This document shows positions 55,030-63,593 of a stretch of 64,000 nt of DNA, one piece after another. Under the pieces are notes generated by a model. That model did not search any database and had not been told where the DNA came from. It worked only from the letters and a program-made list of their open reading frames with translations. The position numbers and the translations under genes are program-made. The stretch comes from Streptomyces sp. NBC_00490. GTDB taxonomy: Bacteria > Actinomycetota > Actinomycetes > Streptomycetales > Streptomycetaceae. The stretch spans positions 9,734,001 to 9,798,000 of the forward strand of contig NZ_CP107869.1 of the NCBI RefSeq assembly GCF_036013645.1, in the 5' to 3' direction. The first letter of the stretch is position 1. Every line of letters begins with the position of its first letter.

Positions 55030-55371
55030 ATGACTGACTCGGACTGGGTTCCGCAGTCCTGCGCCCTGCCCACCGAGGAGCGGCCCTTGCGGGTGGCGCA
55101 GTGGGACGGGCTGTTCGCCGGGCGGCTCAGGGAGGTTTCCCGGCCCGGGCCGGGGCGGCTGCGACTGGACCTCGGCACTGACACCAGCGTCGAAGGACAG
55201 GTCCGTGACCTGGCGGACAAGGAGAGCGGCTGCTGCTCGTTCTTCACCTTCACCGTCACTGTGGACACCGGGCACCTGCTGCTGGACATCTCGGTGGACG
55301 AGGTGCACGCGCCGGTGTTGGACGCCCTGGCGGCCCGGGCGGGCGCCGCCGGTGGGGGAGTGGCGCGGTGA
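55030..55371 (+). CDS. Conserved hypothetical protein, first gene of the MerR operon
   Basis: A 113-residue protein. MTDSDWVPQSCALPTEERPLRVAQWDGLF, LRLDLGTDTSVEGQVRDLADKESGCCSFFTFTV, DISVDEVHAPVLDALAARAG. The conserved CC pair and single N-terminal Cys suggest metal binding. ATG 55030 follows AGGAG. The stop overlaps the MerR start (GTGA, 55368-55371), so translation is coupled. Often found upstream of MerR in actinobacterial metal loci. Confidence 0.75.
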   Translation: MTDSDWVPQSCALPTEERPLRVAQWDGLFAGRLREVSRPGPGRLRLDLGTDTSVEGQVRDLADKESGCCSFFTFTVTVDTGHLLLDISVDEVHAPVLDALAARAGAAGGGVAR

Positions 55372-55817
55372 GTGGCGATCTCCTGCGCAGCGGGCAAGTC
55401 GCCCGGGCGGCCGGGGTGAACATTCAGACCCTGCGCTACTACGAGCGGCGTGGCCTGCTGGAGGAACCCGAGCGCAGCCCTGGCGGTCACCGTCTGTACG
55501 AGGGTGAGACGGTGACCGCGCTGCGGGTGATCAAGGCCGCCCAGCGCCTGGGCTTCACGCTGGAGGAGGTCGCCGAATTGCTGGAAACGGGGCGCCACCG
55601 CCACGGCCGCCCGGTCGCGGGCCTCCAGCAGCGCGCGGCCGCGAAGCTCGCCGAGGTCGACGCGAGGATCGCAGACCTGACCACCATCCGCACCGCCCTG
55701 TCCGCCGCCGTGGAAGCGGGCTGCGACGACCTCACCTTGTGTGCGTCCAGTGCCTGCTGCCCCATTCCCTTCACCGACCTCGCCGAGGAGAACCGGCATG
55801 CCGGACCCTGCTGCTGA
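55368..55817 (+). CDS. MerR-family metal-responsive regulator
   Basis: A 149-residue protein of normal length. HTH: LLRSGQVARAAGVNIQTLRYYERRGLLEEPERSPGGHRLYEGETVTALRVIKAAQRLGFTLEEVAELL. C-terminal dimer helix, then GCDDLTLCASSACCPIPFTDL with clustered cysteines, as in mercury- and related sensors of actinobacteria. It should bind the dyad at 54960-54977 and activate this operon. It overlaps both neighbours (4 bases upstream, 20 bases downstream). Confidence 0.92.
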   Translation: MSGDLLRSGQVARAAGVNIQTLRYYERRGLLEEPERSPGGHRLYEGETVTALRVIKAAQRLGFTLEEVAELLETGRHRHGRPVAGLQQRAAAKLAEVDARIADLTTIRTALSAAVEAGCDDLTLCASSACCPIPFTDLAEENRHAGPCC

Positions 55818-56112
55818 CCCCCGTCCCCACCGCGCCCCGAAGGCGCTCGGGGGCCTGGCGGCCCTGGCCTGCGTGGCGTGCTGCGCGCTGCCTGTCCTGA
55901 TCACGGCGGGTGTCGTCGGGGCCGGCGCCGGGGCGGTGGTGGGCTGGCTGCCCGTCCTCGCCGTCGTGCTGGTCGTGCTCGCCGGCGGATCCTGGTGGCT
56001 CGGCCGACACCGTCGCCCCTGCACCTGCGCGCCGAATACCGCAGGTGAGGGGGGATGCGCCTGCCAGATGTCCAAGGACCCGATGACGATCACCGACACG
56101 GTCCCTCGGTAG
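55798..56112 (+). CDS. Small MerT/MerC-like membrane metal transporter
   Basis: A 104-residue protein with two to three membrane segments. The first contains [20 protein letters not shown] with the vicinal Cys pair typical of mercuric transport proteins; the C-terminus has [16 protein letters not shown], a second cysteine cluster. It probably moves Hg(II) or another thiophilic ion into the cytoplasm for handling. No merA or merB is in the window. ATG 55798 lies inside the MerR gene end. Confidence 0.75.
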   Translation: MPDPAADPRPHRAPKALGGLAALACVACCALPVLITAGVVGAGAGAVVGWLPVLAVVLVVLAGGSWWLGRHRRPCTCAPNTAGEGGCACQMSKDPMTITDTVPR

Positions 56113-56123
56113 GGGCAGCTGCT

Positions 56124-56459
56124 GTGACTGTCGCCCGTTCCGTTGCCCTGTTCGCTGTCGCCGCCCTGTTCGAGATCGGCGGGGCCTGGCTGGTGCGGCA
56201 GGGCATCCGCGAGCACAAAGGCTGGATCTGGATCGGCGCCGGAGTGATCGCCCCCGGGCTCTACGGCGTCGTCGCGACCTTCCAGAGCGACGACAACTTC
56301 GGGCGGATCCTCGCCGCGTACGGCGGCAACTTCGTCGCCGGGTCGATCGCCTGGGGGATGGCCGCCGACGGTTACCGCCCCGACCGCTTCGACGTCATCG
56401 GCGCGCTGATCTGCCTCGCCGGCATGGCTGTGATCATGTACGCGCCCCGCAGCCACTGA
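56124..56459 (+). CDS. YnfA/UPF0060-family membrane protein
   Basis: A 111-residue membrane protein with four spans: [84 protein letters not shown]. Matches YnfA (SMR-like small multidrug/metal efflux). GTG 56124 behind AGGGG, 11 bases after the previous stop, so the last gene of the metal operon. Confidence 0.9.
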   Translation: MTVARSVALFAVAALFEIGGAWLVRQGIREHKGWIWIGAGVIAPGLYGVVATFQSDDNFGRILAAYGGNFVAGSIAWGMAADGYRPDRFDVIGALICLAGMAVIMYAPRSH

Positions 56460-56488
56460 TCGCTCAGAACGTACTCCAGCGGTCAGGG

Positions 56489-56713
56489 GTGCTGTTTCCC
56501 TGGTTCAGGGTGCTCTTGGTGGAGGGAGTGTTCACGGACTGCGGCGTGGTGCACATTGTTGCGAGAACCCTGGACGGCACGGCTTCATACCCGGACTGCG
56601 AGCTTCCGTCGAGCAACGTGCGCGGCTGGTACGAACGCTGGCTGGCCGGCACTCCGGCCGGTGACCAGCCAGTGGTGATCGCACTGATCGTGCGGACGGC
56701 TGTATTGCGATAG
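56489..56713 (+). pseudogene. N-terminal remnant of an ISL3-family transposase
   Basis: LLVEGVFTDCGVVHIVARTL and CELPSSNVRGWYERWLAG match the N-terminal zinc-finger region of ISL3 transposases (family form VxxVxxxxxxVxVxxRTxxxxxxCPxCG), though the second Cys pair is degenerate. The frame stops after 74 codons and the catalytic domain is missing. The rest of 56714-56990 holds nothing recognisable. Confidence 0.6.
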
Positions 56714-56990
56714 CACCTGGTGCGGGCGTCGGCGGGCCGTGGTCCTTGCGCTTGTCGGGTCTGCCCAGCAGCGGTTGCGGGGCGTGAACGCACCCCACTC
56801 CGTCGCCCTGGCCCGTTCAGGGGCCCGCTTCGAGCGCGGCCACCTCGTCGGACGTTCCGAGAGCCACGCCACCTGAACGACTTGATCTGCGGGGCATGCC
56901 CCCTCAACCCTGCAACAGGTCGACGCGTCGGCCGATGAGTTTGCCGACTGTCTGAAGTCTTCCTTATGACGAGGAGAGATGGAGGCAAGG

Positions 56991-57575
56991 GTGAAGAATC
57001 CGATTCGGCTGTACATGTCGATGTCGCTCGACGGCTATATCGCCGGCCCGGACGATCGGCCAGGGCAGGAGCTCGGACGCGACGGTGGACGGCTGTTCAA
57101 CTGGCTCGACGACCGGGAGTCCGACGGTCCGAGCGGCCAGGTCTACGGCGAAGCGCTGGCGACCGGCGCGGTGATCTCCGGCCGTCGGACCTTCGAACTC
57201 GCCCGGCGCTGGCAGGGCGACCACCACGACGGCGTGCCGATCTTCGTCCTCACCCACCAGGTGGATGACGGGGACGTGCCGCCCGGCCACGCGCGGTTCG
57301 TCACCGATGTCGAGGACTGCGCCCGTCAGGCTCGCGCGGCCGCAGGGGACCGGCCGGTCATGGTCCACGGGGCGGGGGCAGCCCAAGCACTGCTCCGAGT
57401 CGGGCAGTTGGACGAGATGGAGATCCACCTGGTTCCGGTCCTCCTCGGGAACGGCCGACGGCTGTTCGACCACCTGGGCAGCGATCACATCGAACTCGAC
57501 CTTGTCCGACGGCTCGAGGACCGAGACGTAACGCATCTCCGCTACCGGGTGCGTCGATCCGAGGAGGGCGCGTGA
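56991..57575 (+). CDS. Dihydrofolate-reductase-fold (RibD C-terminal-like) protein
   Basis: A 194-residue protein. IRLYMSMSLDGYIAGPDDRPG, GAVISGRRTFELARRWQGDHHDG, PIFVLTHQ, RPVMVHGAGAAQALLRVGQLDEMEIHLVPVLLGNGRRLFDHL are the DHFR/RibD_C family blocks. A NADPH-dependent reductase of unknown substrate. GTG 56991 behind GGAGG is preferred; ATG 56979 is an alternative. Its stop overlaps the next gene (GTGA). Confidence 0.88.
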   Translation: MKNPIRLYMSMSLDGYIAGPDDRPGQELGRDGGRLFNWLDDRESDGPSGQVYGEALATGAVISGRRTFELARRWQGDHHDGVPIFVLTHQVDDGDVPPGHARFVTDVEDCARQARAAAGDRPVMVHGAGAAQALLRVGQLDEMEIHLVPVLLGNGRRLFDHLGSDHIELDLVRRLEDRDVTHLRYRVRRSEEGA

Positions 57576-57985
57576 AGACGCTCTTCGTCTCTTACCGTGT
57601 TACCGACCTGGACCGCTCGCTCGGTTTCTACACCGCCTTGGGCTACGCCGAATTGGGCAGGGTCGAGGTCGGCGACGGGGCTCGCCTCGTGATCCTCAAG
57701 TTCCCCGACGAACCGGCGGCCTCGCTCGAACTGGTCCACCGGCCCGGCGATGGACCGGTCGACGTGGGCAGCGGTTTCGACCACCTCGCGATCCAGGTGG
57801 AGAGGCTTACCGTCACCCTGGAGGCGCTGACCGAAGCCGGCCTGGCGCCCGAACCCCTTCAGTACCCGGGCGGCCCCCACGGCCCGAAGACGTCGTGGCT
57901 CACGGACCCGGACGGTTACCGGATCGAGTTGGTGGAGTGGCCGTCCGGCCATCCCGACGGCATCACCGCAGCAGACTTCGCCTGA
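57572..57985 (+). CDS. VOC-superfamily (glyoxalase-like) protein
   Basis: A 137-residue protein with glyoxalase-I features: VTDLDRSLGFYTALGYAELGRVEVGDGARLVILKFP, ELVHRPGDG, FDHLAIQVERLTVTLEALTEAG, TSWLTDPDGYRIELVEW with metal-ligand His/Glu. GTG 57572 overlaps the preceding stop, so it is coupled to the DHFR-like gene. Confidence 0.9.
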   Translation: MKTLFVSYRVTDLDRSLGFYTALGYAELGRVEVGDGARLVILKFPDEPAASLELVHRPGDGPVDVGSGFDHLAIQVERLTVTLEALTEAGLAPEPLQYPGGPHGPKTSWLTDPDGYRIELVEWPSGHPDGITAADFA

Positions 57986-57989
57986 GGCC

Positions 57990-58241
57990 CGCCTTTCCTT
58001 CTCCTCGGGCGGCACCGGTTCGTCGGCCTTCGCTTCGTGATGGGGGACCGGGATACCGGGACCGAACCGCCCCCACACGCCCCCGACTTCGTCGTGCCGC
58101 CAGACACACCGGCGACCGAACGCCCGGCTCTCCTTCTGGACCTGCTCACCGAACGTCGCTTTGTCGTACGGCGTCCCTTGGAGAACCACTCTCAGCCCAG
58201 CGTGCCTCGGCAACCTCGACGTACACCACGTTCGGGGACAT
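57990..58241 (-). pseudogene. Coding-like frameshifted fragment
   Basis: An ATG at 58241 opens MSPNVVYVEVAEARWAESGS then stops; a second frame continues KATFGEQVQKESRAFGRR and FGPGIPVPHHEAKADEPVPP. It looks like one protein broken by a frameshift; family unknown. Confidence 0.3.
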
Positions 58242-58251
58242 GACCGTGGCG

Positions 58252-58890
58252 TCAGGTGAATGCGGCTGCGGGCAGTTCTGCTTCCGTCTCTTCCCAGGGG
58301 AGCCAGAGGCCCAGTTCGTCCTCCAGGAAACGCAGGAAGGCTACGTCGCCCGGCTCGTGTCCGGTGTGGACGAAGCCGAGCGCCGCTTCGGCTGGTGTCC
58401 CGTGTGTGAGGTGTGGCAGGCCGGGCTCGAACGAGGTCACCAACTCGCCTTGGAGGGCATAGTCGATACAGCTGAAGCCCTTGGCGTTGCGGTGGATGGT
58501 CCATGCCCGCCCTCGCCGGGACAGCGCCGCGAGGTGGGCCCCCGTACGGCAGTGGAATTCCTCCAGCGCATACGCCCAACCCGGCACCGCGCCCGCCCGG
58601 ACGATCGTGTCCGGCGGGGCGGGCAGAAAGCCCCCGTCCGTCAGCCGGGCAATCGCCGTTTCGTCTTCCCAGTCCAGGAAGTCGAGGTCACTGATGTGGT
58701 CCTCCGCGTCCCTGATCAGCAACTCGAGTGCCGCGGAGCGGGTCAACGGAACAACATGCTCCTCCTCGGCGCCGACGTTGCGCAGCAGCTCCTGCGGCGA
58801 GAGCCCCTCGCTGAGGGTGAGCGCAAAGCTGTCGGGATAGGCGTCGGTTATCCAGCGCAGCCCGTTCTGTTCATGCCCTCGGTCCGCCAA
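58252..58890 (-). CDS. DUF6461-family protein
   Basis: A 212-residue soluble protein. LRWITDAYPDSFALTLSEGLSPQELLRNVGA and DGGFLPAPPDTIVRAGAVPGWAYALEEFH are typical of the DUF6461 family of Streptomyces. The rest is mixed alpha/beta; no enzyme motif. Many such genes are orphan, possibly immunity-related. Alone on its strand. Confidence 0.78.
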   Translation of the reverse strand: MADRGHEQNGLRWITDAYPDSFALTLSEGLSPQELLRNVGAEEEHVVPLTRSAALELLIRDAEDHISDLDFLDWEDETAIARLTDGGFLPAPPDTIVRAGAVPGWAYALEEFHCRTGAHLAALSRRGRAWTIHRNAKGFSCIDYALQGELVTSFEPGLPHLTHGTPAEAALGFVHTGHEPGDVAFLRFLEDELGLWLPWEETEAELPAAAFT

Positions 58891-59431
58891 GGCGCCCCCC
58901 CCGCATGGCGGTCCGCCGAGATGGCGGAGCCCTCACGAGCAGAACCTAACGCTCGCCACTGACATCTCGGGGCGGACCCGGGGTCCACGCTGCTCTGTGA
59001 GCTCCTGGAGCGGCATCGCCGTGATGCGACGCATGCGGCGAGTTCCCGCTGGACATCCCGGATAGCCGGCCGCACCTTGTTGATCCGCCGACCGATCCGG
59101 CCCTTCTCCCCGGAGCCCGGGCCCGGCTCGTCCTTCGGCTCGTCGAGCCAGCCACATCCCTCTGCGCTCCGCTCGGTTGGTCTTCAAGAGCCTCGGCGCG
59201 GTCGGCGATCGCCTGACACGGCGCGGGGAGGGGCGGCACGGGCTGACCTCCTGGGCGCAGGGATCCCTGCGCCGGCGTATTACCGGCGCGTGCCCCTGGC
59301 CAGCCTGGACGTCGTGGTTCCGGCGGTGGCCGAGGAGATCGGCGGAACGCCGGCTCACCGCAGCGGTGCGGGGCACGGTAGTGGTGAATGCTTGACCCAT
59401 ATCCGATCTCTTGAGGCGGGAGCCGCATACC
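58891..59431. other. Interval without intact gene
   Basis: About 540 bases. A minus-strand piece (near 59000-59150) reads DEPKDEPGPGSGEKGRIGRR, perhaps a decayed protein; no start, end or family can be given. Confidence 0.35.
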
Positions 59432-59920
59432 GTGACCGATCTCGATCCTTTCACCGACCTGCTCGACTACCCGATGTACGTCGTGACCGTGGAGGCCGAC
59501 GGGGAAAAGGCCGGATGCCTGGTCGGATTCGCTTCGCAGTGCTCGATTCAGCCCGCCCGGTTCATGGTCTGGCTGTCCAAAGCCAACCGGACCTACCGGG
59601 TGGCCGAGCGCGCCGACCGACTCGCGGTCCATCTTCTGCGCCGTGACCAGGGCAGGCTGGCCCGGCTCTTCGGCGGTGAGACCGGCGACCACACCGACAA
59701 GTTCACCGAGGTCTCGTGGCACGCAGGACCGGGCGGCCTACCGATCCTGGACGAGGCTCCCGCCTGGTTTGTCGGGCGCGTGGAGAACCGGATCGACGGC
59801 GGCGACCACACCGGTCTTCTGCTCGCCCCGGAGGAGGCGGACAGACTCACGAGCAGCCACACTCCCGTGCTGACGTTGAACGACACGCACGACATCACTC
59901 CAGGCCACCCAGCGAACTGA
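59432..59920 (+). CDS. Flavin-reductase-family protein
   Basis: A 162-residue FMN-binding split-barrel protein: MYVVTVEADGEKAGCLVGFASQCSIQPARFMVWLSKANRTYRVAERADRLAVHLLRRDQGRLARLFGG is the flavin reductase-like pattern. Probably supplies reduced FMN to a monooxygenase, none of which is adjacent. GTG 59432 chosen; upstream TTG 59411 possible. Confidence 0.88.
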   Translation: MTDLDPFTDLLDYPMYVVTVEADGEKAGCLVGFASQCSIQPARFMVWLSKANRTYRVAERADRLAVHLLRRDQGRLARLFGGETGDHTDKFTEVSWHAGPGGLPILDEAPAWFVGRVENRIDGGDHTGLLLAPEEADRLTSSHTPVLTLNDTHDITPGHPAN

Positions 59921-60047
59921 GCGGCACTCCGGCCGGGCTACTGTCGCCGCAGTCTGCCGCCGGAGTCGAGGCTGTCAGGAAATGCCCCAGCTCACGCATT
60001 TCCCTCAGTCCTCCGCCCCGCATCACGACGGCGCCGGTCGCCGCGCG

Positions 60048-60181
60048 TCACGTCACGCGAACGCCCTCGCGGTCTTCGAGGGCGCTGATGGCGGTGGCGG
60101 TGAGGCTGTGGGTGATGTGGCCCCGCATCAGCTGGGCGGCTTCGGCGGCGCGGCCGTCCACGATGAGGGAGACAAGTCCTG
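60048..60181 (-). pseudogene. C-terminal remnant of a GntR/FCD regulator
   Basis: The minus strand reads GLVSLIVDGRAAEAAQLMRG then HITHSLTATAISALEDREG and a stop. This is the terminal helix region of the FCD ligand domain of GntR regulators. The rest of the gene is gone, replaced at about 60181 by a reductase remnant on the other strand. Confidence 0.55.
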
Positions 60182-60574
60182 GGCCGGCCCATCGCCAAGG
60201 CGTGGAACTCGATCGGAGTCGATTCGTTCGCGCACAGGAACAAGCCGGCGGGAAGCGCGGACCGCATCGCACTCCCCGCCGCGGCCTACAGCCCGCGAGA
60301 ACGCGACCTGGCCATGGCACTCGTCGAGGACACCGGGTTCGACGCCTTCGATGCGGGGCCGCTCGCGGAATCGTGGCGGCAGCAGCCCGGCACACCCGCC
60401 TACTGCACGGATCTCACCCGTCAGGAGCTGCCGGACGCACTGGCGACGGCCGACGCGGCGCGATCACCGAAGCTGCGCGACCTCGAGCTCGCGGTGGTCC
60501 AGGAACGCTTCGGGGCCGGCGTGCAACCAGACGCGGAATACCTTGTCCGCCTGAATCGCGCAATTTCCATGTGA
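60182..60574 (+). pseudogene. N-terminally truncated NADPH-dependent F420-reductase-like protein
   Basis: From base 60182 the frame reads GRPIAKAWNSIGVDSFAHRN, RIALPAAAYSPRERDLAMAL, VEDTGFDAFDAGPLAESWRQ and QPGTPAYCTDLT, which is the C-terminal half of the NADPH:F420 oxidoreductase/NADP-oxidoreductase-coenzyme family. The Rossmann N-terminal half is missing. Confidence 0.72.
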
Positions 60575-60751
60575 GGCGGGACGGCGGCTGACGGGGTGGC
60601 CCGTGAGAGGCCTCCCTCGAACGCCGCCACCCTCGGCGGCACGACGGCCGACGCCGACAAGAAGATGCCCAGCCCAGCCGGTTGTGAGACCGGCGCTTGG
60701 CCGGGCCTGTTCCAAGGCCACCACGCTCAGCTAGCGATCTTCAGGGGCCTC

Positions 60752-61144
60752 CTAGAAGCGTTGTGGCCAAGTGAGGTGGATGACCCGCCGGGAAATGCGC
60801 CACCCATCATCGGTGCGTCGCAGGTCGTCGGCGTAGACGACGCTGGCGATACCGCCGCCCTCCAACAGACTCAGGCCTTTGGATCGGGCCCGCGCTTCGT
60901 CGCCCGGGCCTTCCGACACGACGATGTTCGTCGTGTGGTGGGCCTTCGCATGTCCGGGGGCGTTCACGAAGGCGGCGATCGCGTCCAGCCCGACGACCGG
61001 GTCGCCGCCGAAGACGCTGCCGTCCCACACCGCGTCTTCGGTGAGGCATTCGCCGAGACGGTCCAGTTCGGGGTCGTCCATGATGTGCGCCCACAGCGCC
61101 AAGGCCCCGCTGATTTCGACGATGTCGTCATTCGTGGGTTTCAC
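60752..61144 (-). CDS. SnoaL/NTF2-like protein
   Basis: A 130-residue protein of the NTF2 fold: ALALWAHIMDDPELDRLGECLTEDAVWDGSVFGGDPVVGLDAIAAFV, AHHTTNIVVSEG, ARARSKGLSLLEGGGIASVVYADDLRRTDDGWRISRRVIHL. SnoaL-like proteins include cyclases, isomerases and dehydratases; the substrate is open. Monocistronic. About 270 bases upstream (61145-61411) hold nothing clear. Confidence 0.85.
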   Translation of the reverse strand: MKPTNDDIVEISGALALWAHIMDDPELDRLGECLTEDAVWDGSVFGGDPVVGLDAIAAFVNAPGHAKAHHTTNIVVSEGPGDEARARSKGLSLLEGGGIASVVYADDLRRTDDGWRISRRVIHLTWPQRF

Positions 61145-61411
61145 GTCGGCTCTCCATTTTGGGCGTTGCTGGATCAGGCCTCGGCGTCGCTCAGCATGCC
61201 GAGCACCTGGTCATAGGCGCCGGTGTCCTCGGCCGGTCCGCTCCTTCGCCGCGGCGGCCGGGCGTACCCGGCGGTCTCGACTATGGGGGAGTAGCGGCAG
61301 GGGCGGGAGAGGAGCACATATTCATGGACTGGCGATCCTCCCCAGCCGGCCACCATGGAGATCGCGCACAAGACGGAGCTGCGGAGCCTGAGGCTGTCCC
61401 TCAATGACCGC

Positions 61412-61915
61412 TCAGAGCTGTGGAAATGGCGGAACCTCGTCCATGACCCGCAGAAGCTCGCGAGCAGGAGCCGCCACCTCCGGCCGCACGGATGCGGCAA
61501 GACTTTCGATGACTGGCCGGCCTGCGGTTACTGCTGCCCTGGCAGCCGCCTCCCAGCCGGGTTGCTCCCTGTAGCTCGTGTAGTACTTGCTGTCCCTCGC
61601 CGCAGCAGCGGCGGAGTGCCATTGCTCGGCCCGGCAGATGCTTCCCAGCAGGTCCAACACCTCGGCCTTGCAGGGCACATGCGGGGCTCCGGCCAGTTCG
61701 AGGAGGAACGGAACCGTTGGAGCGGTCGCCTCGCCGACTACGAAGCCCAACGCGCAGACGGCGTCCGCTAGTTCGTCCACGGCAAGACGTGCGGTGTCCT
61801 CATCGGCGTACGCGATCCGGGACAACAGAGGGGGGATGGTTCCAGCCGGCGCCTGCTGTGCGTCACGGAGTTCGTTCCAGTGGGTCACCGAGACCCGCTT
61901 CAAGGGACTACCCAT
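61412..61915 (-). CDS. HEAT-repeat-like protein
   Basis: A 167-residue soluble helical protein from ATG 61915 (MGSPLKRVSVTHWNELRDAQ). Helical pairs: TIPPLLSRIAYADEDTARLAVDELADAVCALGFVVGEATAPTVPFLLELAGA, KAEVLDLLGSICRAEQWH, PGWEAAARAAVTAGRPVIESLAASVRPEVAAPARELLRVMDEVP. This resembles armadillo/HEAT immunity-type proteins of Streptomyces. No partner toxin is visible. Confidence 0.65.
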   Translation of the reverse strand: MGSPLKRVSVTHWNELRDAQQAPAGTIPPLLSRIAYADEDTARLAVDELADAVCALGFVVGEATAPTVPFLLELAGAPHVPCKAEVLDLLGSICRAEQWHSAAAAARDSKYYTSYREQPGWEAAARAAVTAGRPVIESLAASVRPEVAAPARELLRVMDEVPPFPQL

Positions 61916-62049
61916 GCGCCGCTTCCCCCTCGTCGGACTCACGTGGGCTCCGTCAACATCCATTGTGGCTGGCGTCCGTGACGGCCCTGGTCGTCGATCC
62001 CAAGCGTGGCCCCTGCGTCCGGTGACGGTTACGAGAGGACTTCTCTCAC

Positions 62050-62208
62050 CTGGAGCGAGCCGATCAGCTCGTGGCCGCGGTGCCTGGCGGAGGATGGCAG
62101 CTGCATTGGAAGGACGAGGGCGCCGACGCCTTCATCCCACCGGGAGAGGACCCGTTGTCTTGGTCGCAGCCGGTCAGGCCACGTCGTTCTCTTGCTCGAT
62201 GGCGTTGA
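62050..62208 (+). pseudogene. Coding-like fragment upstream of HxlR
   Basis: One frame reads LERADQLVAAVPGGGWQLHW then KDEGADAFIPPGEDPLSWSQ and a stop; it has coding composition but no start and no family. Possibly the tail of a lost gene. Confidence 0.35.
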
Positions 62209-62241
62209 GGCGGTTTCTCAGCCGGTAGCTGGGCCGTTTGA

Positions 62242-62655
62242 TCAGCGGATTCCGGAGTCGGGATGTTCGGCATCCCATTCCTGGCGTGATCGAGCGATGA
62301 CGCCGCGGTGTTCTGACGACCAGTCGGCGAGGGCTTTCACCAGATGCGTGAGGCTGTGGCCCATCGCTGTGAGCTCGTACTCGACCTGCGGAGGCACGGT
62401 CGGATACACGGTCCGGCTGACAAGCCCGTCCCGTTCCAGCCGACGCACGGTGAGCGTCAGCATCCGCTGTGAGATACCGGGTACGGCGCGTTGAAGCTGC
62501 CGGAAACGGCGTACGCCCTGGGCCAGTTCGACCACCACCAGGACCGACCACTTGTCCCCGATCCGGTCGAGCACCTCGCGGATCCCGCAGTCCTCGTGCT
62601 CGTCGCCGCAGCTGACGACGGGCTCGGTGGTTACCTCTGTGTGCCCCACTGACAT
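62242..62655 (-). CDS. HxlR-family transcriptional regulator
   Basis: A 137-residue winged-helix protein: [80 protein letters not shown] is a textbook HxlR domain with the redox- or ligand-linked Cys near the N-terminus (two: [10 protein letters not shown]). Divergent from the NmrA-like reductase with an 85-base interval; typical of a repressor/quinone-reductase pair. Confidence 0.93.
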   Translation of the reverse strand: MSVGHTEVTTEPVVSCGDEHEDCGIREVLDRIGDKWSVLVVVELAQGVRRFRQLQRAVPGISQRMLTLTVRRLERDGLVSRTVYPTVPPQVEYELTAMGHSLTHLVKALADWSSEHRGVIARSRQEWDAEHPDSGIR

Positions 62656-62740
62656 TGAAGTGCCTCCTTACGTGCCCTGACGCAAACCCGCAGGATGATC
62701 CCGGTTACCGCAGAGAACCTACCGGAACGGGAAGACCTTC

Positions 62741-63553
62741 ATGATCCTGGTCACTGGAGCCACGGGCGCCCTGGGCGCACTGATCGCCGAACGGCTGGCC
62801 GACCGCGACGACACCGTCCTTGGAACGCGCGAACCTCAGCGATTCAAGGCTCCGCTGCCTGTCCGCCGCATCGACTTCGACGCCCCCGACACGCTGATCA
62901 CGGGCTTCCAGGGCGTGGATGTACTGCTGATGGTCTCGGCAGGCTACGGCGAGGACGACACCGTCATAGCCCGGCACGGCAATGCCATCGAGGCGGCCCA
63001 GGAGGCCGGTGTGGGGCATGTCGTCTATACGAGCTTGACCGCCGATGGCGACCACCTTCCCTATGCTCTGCCGCACCGCTGGACCGAGCGTCGTCTCCAG
63101 CAGAGCACCATGGGCTGGACGATCCTGCGCAATGGCCTCTACGCCGAGTTGTTGGCCTGGCTGGCGTCGCCGTCGGAGGACGGGCGGATCACTGCCCCGC
63201 TCGACGAGGGCCGACTGGCGGCCGTGGCACGCGCGGATCTGGCCGATGCGGCGGTACGGGTGACGGTGGACGCTGCCGCTCATGCGGGGCGTATCTATGA
63301 ACTCGTCGGTGAGCAGGCCATCGGCGGCACTGATCTGGCGCACGCCCACGGGCCGCACGTCGCCTACGAGCCGGAGACACTTGCCCAGGCCCGCTCCCGC
63401 CTCTCCGCTTCCGGCGCCGAGCCGTTCCAGGTGCCGATGCTCGTGGGCACCTACTCCGCCATCGCCGCCGGATTCCTGTGCCGCACCGGCGGTGACCTGC
63501 GCCAACTGCTGGGCCGCGAGCCCCGTTCCCCGCTCGCAGCGGCCCTTGCGTAG
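62741..63553 (+). CDS. NAD(P)H-binding quinone-oxidoreductase-like protein (QorB/NmrA)
   Basis: A 270-residue atypical SDR: ILVTGATGALGALIAERLADRDD (Rossmann GATGALG), RRIDFDAPDTLITGFQGVDVLLMVSA, NAIEAAQEAGVGHVVYTSL, HRWTERRLQQSTMGWTILRNGLYAELLAWL, and a C-terminal HMxG-like region. Same group as E. coli QorB (NADPH:quinone reductase). Its regulator is the divergent HxlR gene. Confidence 0.9.
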   Translation: MILVTGATGALGALIAERLADRDDTVLGTREPQRFKAPLPVRRIDFDAPDTLITGFQGVDVLLMVSAGYGEDDTVIARHGNAIEAAQEAGVGHVVYTSLTADGDHLPYALPHRWTERRLQQSTMGWTILRNGLYAELLAWLASPSEDGRITAPLDEGRLAAVARADLADAAVRVTVDAAAHAGRIYELVGEQAIGGTDLAHAHGPHVAYEPETLAQARSRLSASGAEPFQVPMLVGTYSAIAAGFLCRTGGDLRQLLGREPRSPLAAALA

Positions 63554-63593
63554 TCCCCGGAGCTAGGAGCCGCGCGGCCAACGGAAAGTCCCA

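Noticed and set aside
57542..58579. 345-codon minus-strand frame
   Set aside because: It spans the antisense of the VOC gene and part of the DUF6461 gene; only a short middle section has protein character and it is listed as a fragment.
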